A program made the translations under genes and the position numbers. This document shows positions 5,538 through 7,479 of a stretch of 7,479 nt of DNA, one piece after another. Numbering within the stretch: the stretch's first letter is position 1; each line of letters begins with the position of its first letter. Source of the DNA: Deltaproteobacteria bacterium (lineage in GTDB: Bacteria > Desulfobacterota > Desulfobacteria > Desulfobacterales > JAFDDL01); assembly GCA_019310865.1 (NCBI GenBank), contig JAFDDL010000171.1, positions 1-7,479 of the forward strand, read 5' to 3'. The notes beneath the pieces are model-generated. The model did not search any database, was not told the origin of the DNA, and saw only the letters and a list, made by a program, of their open reading frames with translations.

Positions 5538-5641
5538 TTTGTACCCAAATGAGACACAATACAAGTATTTATTTTGACACAGGGGGAGTGAATTTGCATT
5601 GTTAGGAGCTGTTTCCCTGTCAAATGTAAAAGTCGCTTTGT
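5538..5641. repeat. Inverted repeat in the gap between fprA and attC B
   Basis: TTTGACACAGGG at 5573-5584 and CCCTGTCAAA at 5615-5624 are complementary apart from two extra bases, around a 30-base spacer. On either strand this could form an imperfect hairpin after the flavodiiron gene. No T-run follows it on the minus strand, so a standard terminator is not supported. Nothing else is seen in this gap. Confidence 0.4.
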
Positions 5642-6820
5642 TTATTCAAAGCCTAGCTCTTTGTGCTTCGTGGCAATAGTCTCAGCTAAATTTTCAAGAG
5701 CCTTAAAATTAGCCTCTGACGGTAAGCCTTTGGCAAGGACAGGTTCGATAACTTCTACTTTAAGATTAGGAATCATCCCTGCCAATATTTCTACAGTTTT
5801 ACCTCCCCACCCGTAGGAACCAATAATGGATAGAAACTTGGCTTTCGGACGTAATGCATTAGCTAAATAGGCGCCATAAACGACATTGGGGTGAGGGCCT
5901 GCAAGAATCGTTGGAGTGCCAATAACTATTGTCCCTGCATCAACAAGAGCTATTGCCAGTTTCCCTATGTCAGTTACAGTCAAATTGAACTGCTCGACAT
6001 TGACACCATTTTCCACAAGAGATGCAACAAAATAGTCAACCATTTTTTTTGTACTATTATGCATTGAAATATATGGTAAGACTACTAAGTTTTTTGATGG
6101 CCCTTCTATCCATTCTTTATGTGCATCAATGATAAAGGATGGCCGTGAATAAATCTGTCCATGACTGGGTGCTATGATAGCAATGTCGTAAGATGCAATT
6201 TTTTTCAGATTTTTCTTTATCACATTTCTAAAGGGCATCATGATCTCGGCATAATAACGTTTTGCTGCCTCATAAACACGTGCTGCATCGGTAACATAGA
6301 GTTCTGTTGAGGCAATGTGAGAGCCAAAAAAGTCACAGCTGAATAAAATTTTATCTTCTTTCAAATAGGCAACCATTGTTTCAGGCCAGTGTACCCAGGG
6401 AGTGTGTATGAATTCCAGCGTCTTGTCCCCGAGAGAGAGGTTTTCACCGTCGCTAACAGTGATAAAAGTTTCCTCGGGTATACGGAGTAGATCCATAAGC
6501 ATCCCTTTTGCTTTTGGGCTAGTAATCAACTTTGCATCTGGATATCGGGAGAGTACACGGGGAATGCTGCCTGAGTGGTCTTGTTCTGCATGAAGTGAAA
6601 CCACGTAATCTAGTTTAGGTACATTATCTAGTTGCGTCATCAGATCACCAGCGAACTGTGACTCGACTGTATCAATCAAAACAGTTTTCTTGCTACCTTC
6701 AATTAAAAAGGCATTGTAACTTGTTCCGTCCGGAAGAGGGATAAGAGAGTCGAAAAGGCGTGTGTCCCAATCTACATAACCCATCCAGTAAATCTTGTCT
6801 TTAATTATTCTTGGTTTCAT
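5642..6820 (-). CDS. fprA: Flavodiiron protein (A-type flavoprotein, FprA/ROO-like oxygen or NO reductase)
   Basis: Flavodiiron proteins are soluble enzymes that reduce O2 to water or NO to N2O with electrons usually supplied by rubredoxin, and they protect anaerobes from oxygen. The 392-residue product has the standard two-domain core. A metallo-beta-lactamase-like domain (about 1-245) has all diiron ligands in place: His77, Glu79 and Asp81 in HAEQDHSG, His144 in HWPETM, Asp163 in SCDFFGSH, and His220 in APSHGQIY. A flavodoxin domain (about 246-392) has FMN loops at YISMHNSTKKM (250-260), GTPTILAGPHPN (301-312) and SYGWGGKT (335-342). There is no fused rubredoxin or flavin-reductase domain. 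The ATG at 6820 has AAGGAG 5 bases upstream (6826-6831). Substrate preference cannot be decided from sequence. Base composition is more AT-rich than the core operon, which fits acquisition as a cassette. Confidence 0.95.
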   Translation of the reverse strand: MKPRIIKDKIYWMGYVDWDTRLFDSLIPLPDGTSYNAFLIEGSKKTVLIDTVESQFAGDLMTQLDNVPKLDYVVSLHAEQDHSGSIPRVLSRYPDAKLITSPKAKGMLMDLLRIPEETFITVSDGENLSLGDKTLEFIHTPWVHWPETMVAYLKEDKILFSCDFFGSHIASTELYVTDAARVYEAAKRYYAEIMMPFRNVIKKNLKKIASYDIAIIAPSHGQIYSRPSFIIDAHKEWIEGPSKNLVVLPYISMHNSTKKMVDYFVASLVENGVNVEQFNLTVTDIGKLAIALVDAGTIVIGTPTILAGPHPNVVYGAYLANALRPKAKFLSIIGSYGWGGKTVEILAGMIPNLKVEVIEPVLAKGLPSEANFKALENLAETIATKHKELGFE

Positions 6821-6853
6821 AATATCTCCTTTATTTTCTTCCTAAGTTTTCGA

Positions 6854-6870
6854 ATTATTATCTTAATAAT
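6854..6870. promoter_or_regulatory. 17-bp palindrome resembling a PerR/Fur-type operator
   Basis: ATTATTA (6854-6860) and TAATAAT (6864-6870) flank TCT, between attC C and the fprA ribosome binding site. The central 15 bases (6855-6869) match the PerR-box consensus (TTATAAT, one base, ATTATAA) at 11 of 14 defined positions. Peroxide- or iron-responsive control of an oxygen reductase would make sense, but AT-rich DNA produces such matches easily and no -35 box is clear. Confidence 0.3.
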
Positions 6871-6875
6871 ATGCC

Positions 6876-6935
6876 TCCTAACGTTGCTAATCAGTCGCAC
6901 GGCTTTTTGCGTCGGCTGAATTAGCCTTGTTAGCC
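6876..6935 (-). other. attC: Integron attC site C
   Basis: On the minus strand R'' is GGCTAAC (6935-6929) and R' is GTTAGGA (6882-6876). The inner arms GGCTAATTCAGCC and CTGATTAGC pair, with one unpaired T in L''. The apical part, CGACGCAAAAAGC before the second arm, resembles known environmental attC sites. Fifty of 60 positions match site A. It lies 44 bases after the hipA-type stop codon and about 55 bases before fprA, exactly between two genes. Confidence 0.85.
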
Positions 6936-6979
6936 GTTTGTTGGTTACATCGAATGCTGTGGCAGTCTCACAAAGCGGA

Positions 6980-7479
6980 TCATAGGCTTGTGCGGTGACT
7001 ATCTTGTATTTTCTTAACCTGTTCATCGTTAACTCCGGCTTCTCCGGCGAAGTCCGGCCAACGGCGCACTGCTTCAATGACGCGTTGAACTATCTGTCCT
7101 GCGCGTGCCTTCTTGATGTCAGCCGCCTTGGCGAGGGCGAGCAAGTCCTCACGCTCAAACCCATCTCGCTTACCGTTCACGCTCATCTGGTGCCGACCCG
7201 TCCACTCGCCACTGGGGTTCCACGCGTAGGAGATGTCGAACGCAGGTGACAGGCGCCATTCACCCCGCCGATTCATGAGGAAGGCTATGTTCTTGACGTG
7301 ATCATCACAATTGCGACCGACTACATTGAAGATGGCGCGAAGCACTTGCTGATCCATGTCCTTTCGAGGGAGTCCCATCCGCCGAATGACTTGGATCGCC
7401 TGCTCGTACGAATAGCTCGCAGGTTGCCTGTAGTCATAGTGAGCAATAGCCCCCAAGGACTGCATGTGCCATTTCCCAC
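6980..7479 (-). CDS. hipA: HipA-type toxin kinase, C-terminal part (5' end beyond window)
   Basis: HipA toxins are Ser/Thr kinases; E. coli HipA phosphorylates glutamyl-tRNA synthetase and induces persistence, and is neutralised by HipB. About the last 165 residues are visible, from GKWHMQSLGAIAHYDY to the TGA at 6980-6982. Counting from the first visible Met, the catalytic block RNCDDHVKN covers 51-59, with Asp54 equivalent to the E. coli catalytic Asp309. The metal-binding PAFD is at 74-77, with Asp77. Both are intact. WTGRHQMSVNGKRDGFEREDL is also typical of the family's C-lobe. The upstream two thirds of the kinase and any hipB lie outside the window. It is followed by attC C and may be cassette cargo, which its missing 5' boundary leaves unproven. 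Base composition is closer to the core operon than to the neighbouring cassettes. Confidence 0.88.
   Translation of the reverse strand, partial: GKWHMQSLGAIAHYDYRQPASYSYEQAIQVIRRMGLPRKDMDQQVLRAIFNVVGRNCDDHVKNIAFLMNRRGEWRLSPAFDISYAWNPSGEWTGRHQMSVNGKRDGFEREDLLALAKAADIKKARAGQIVQRVIEAVRRWPDFAGEAGVNDEQVKKIQDSHRTSL

Larger units (their letters stand above)
5485..6881 (-). mobile_element. Integron gene cassette carrying a flavodiiron protein gene
   Basis: The predicted G^TT crossover points of attC C (between 6882 and 6881) and attC B (at 5485) delimit a 1397-bp unit with one gene in the same orientation as the sites. The leader from crossover to ATG is about 60 bases and holds a ribosome binding site and a palindrome. 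About 100 bases separate the stop codon from attC B. This is the normal anatomy of a single-gene cassette. Confidence 0.72.

Noticed and set aside
6817..7077. 86-codon minus-strand open frame across attC C
   Set aside because: It overlaps the hipA 3' end out of frame, runs through the attC and the fprA leader, and has no recognisable domain.

Overview
The window looks like chromosomal DNA of an anaerobic, sulfate-reducer-like bacterium of the Desulfobacterota. That placement is an inference from the gene order (Trm112-like, DUF4416, YicC, RemA/DUF370, Gmk, RlmB, then isocitrate dehydrogenase) and from the flavodiiron oxygen-reductase gene. No rRNA or other taxonomic marker is present. All convincing genes lie on the minus strand.

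Region 1 (1 to about 4180) is a compact housekeeping operon, transcribed from high to low coordinates. It encodes a Trm112-family zinc-ribbon protein, a DUF4416 protein, a YicC-family endoribonuclease, a RemA/DUF370 protein, guanylate kinase, 23S rRNA 2'-O-methyltransferase RlmB, and the N-terminal 245 residues of isocitrate dehydrogenase, cut by the window edge. Two junctions (remA/gmk and gmk/rlmB) are 4-base ATGA overlaps, which suggests translational coupling. Just upstream, 4218-4373 holds what looks like the frameshifted 3' end of another gene.

Region 2 (4374 to 7479) is accessory. Its main feature is three attC-like recombination sites of 59-60 bp at 4374-4433, 5479-5537 and 6876-6935. 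Each has outer R''/R' boxes ending in AAC and starting with GTT, inner complementary L''/L' arms, and one unpaired base in the same arm. All point the same way as the genes. This is the layout of an integron cassette array, or of a cluster of attC sites whose integrase lies elsewhere. The cassettes, in minus-strand order, are: (i) the C-terminal part of a HipA-type toxin kinase, running off the right edge; (ii) a complete flavodiiron protein gene with a strong ribosome binding site; (iii) a hicA-hicB toxin-antitoxin pair with its own near-consensus promoter, followed by a truncated, frameshifted higA antitoxin remnant whose stop codon lies inside the attC R'' box.

The low-coordinate attC has a degenerate outer box (GTTCTGG) and abuts the damaged core gene, so it probably marks the junction of array and chromosome. 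Toxin-antitoxin genes stabilise cassette arrays in known chromosomal integrons, which fits this cargo. The flavodiiron protein would give an anaerobe oxygen (or NO) reduction capacity, and a PerR-box-like palindrome lies between its attC and its ribosome binding site. No integrase gene or attI site is visible; if they exist they should lie beyond 7479.
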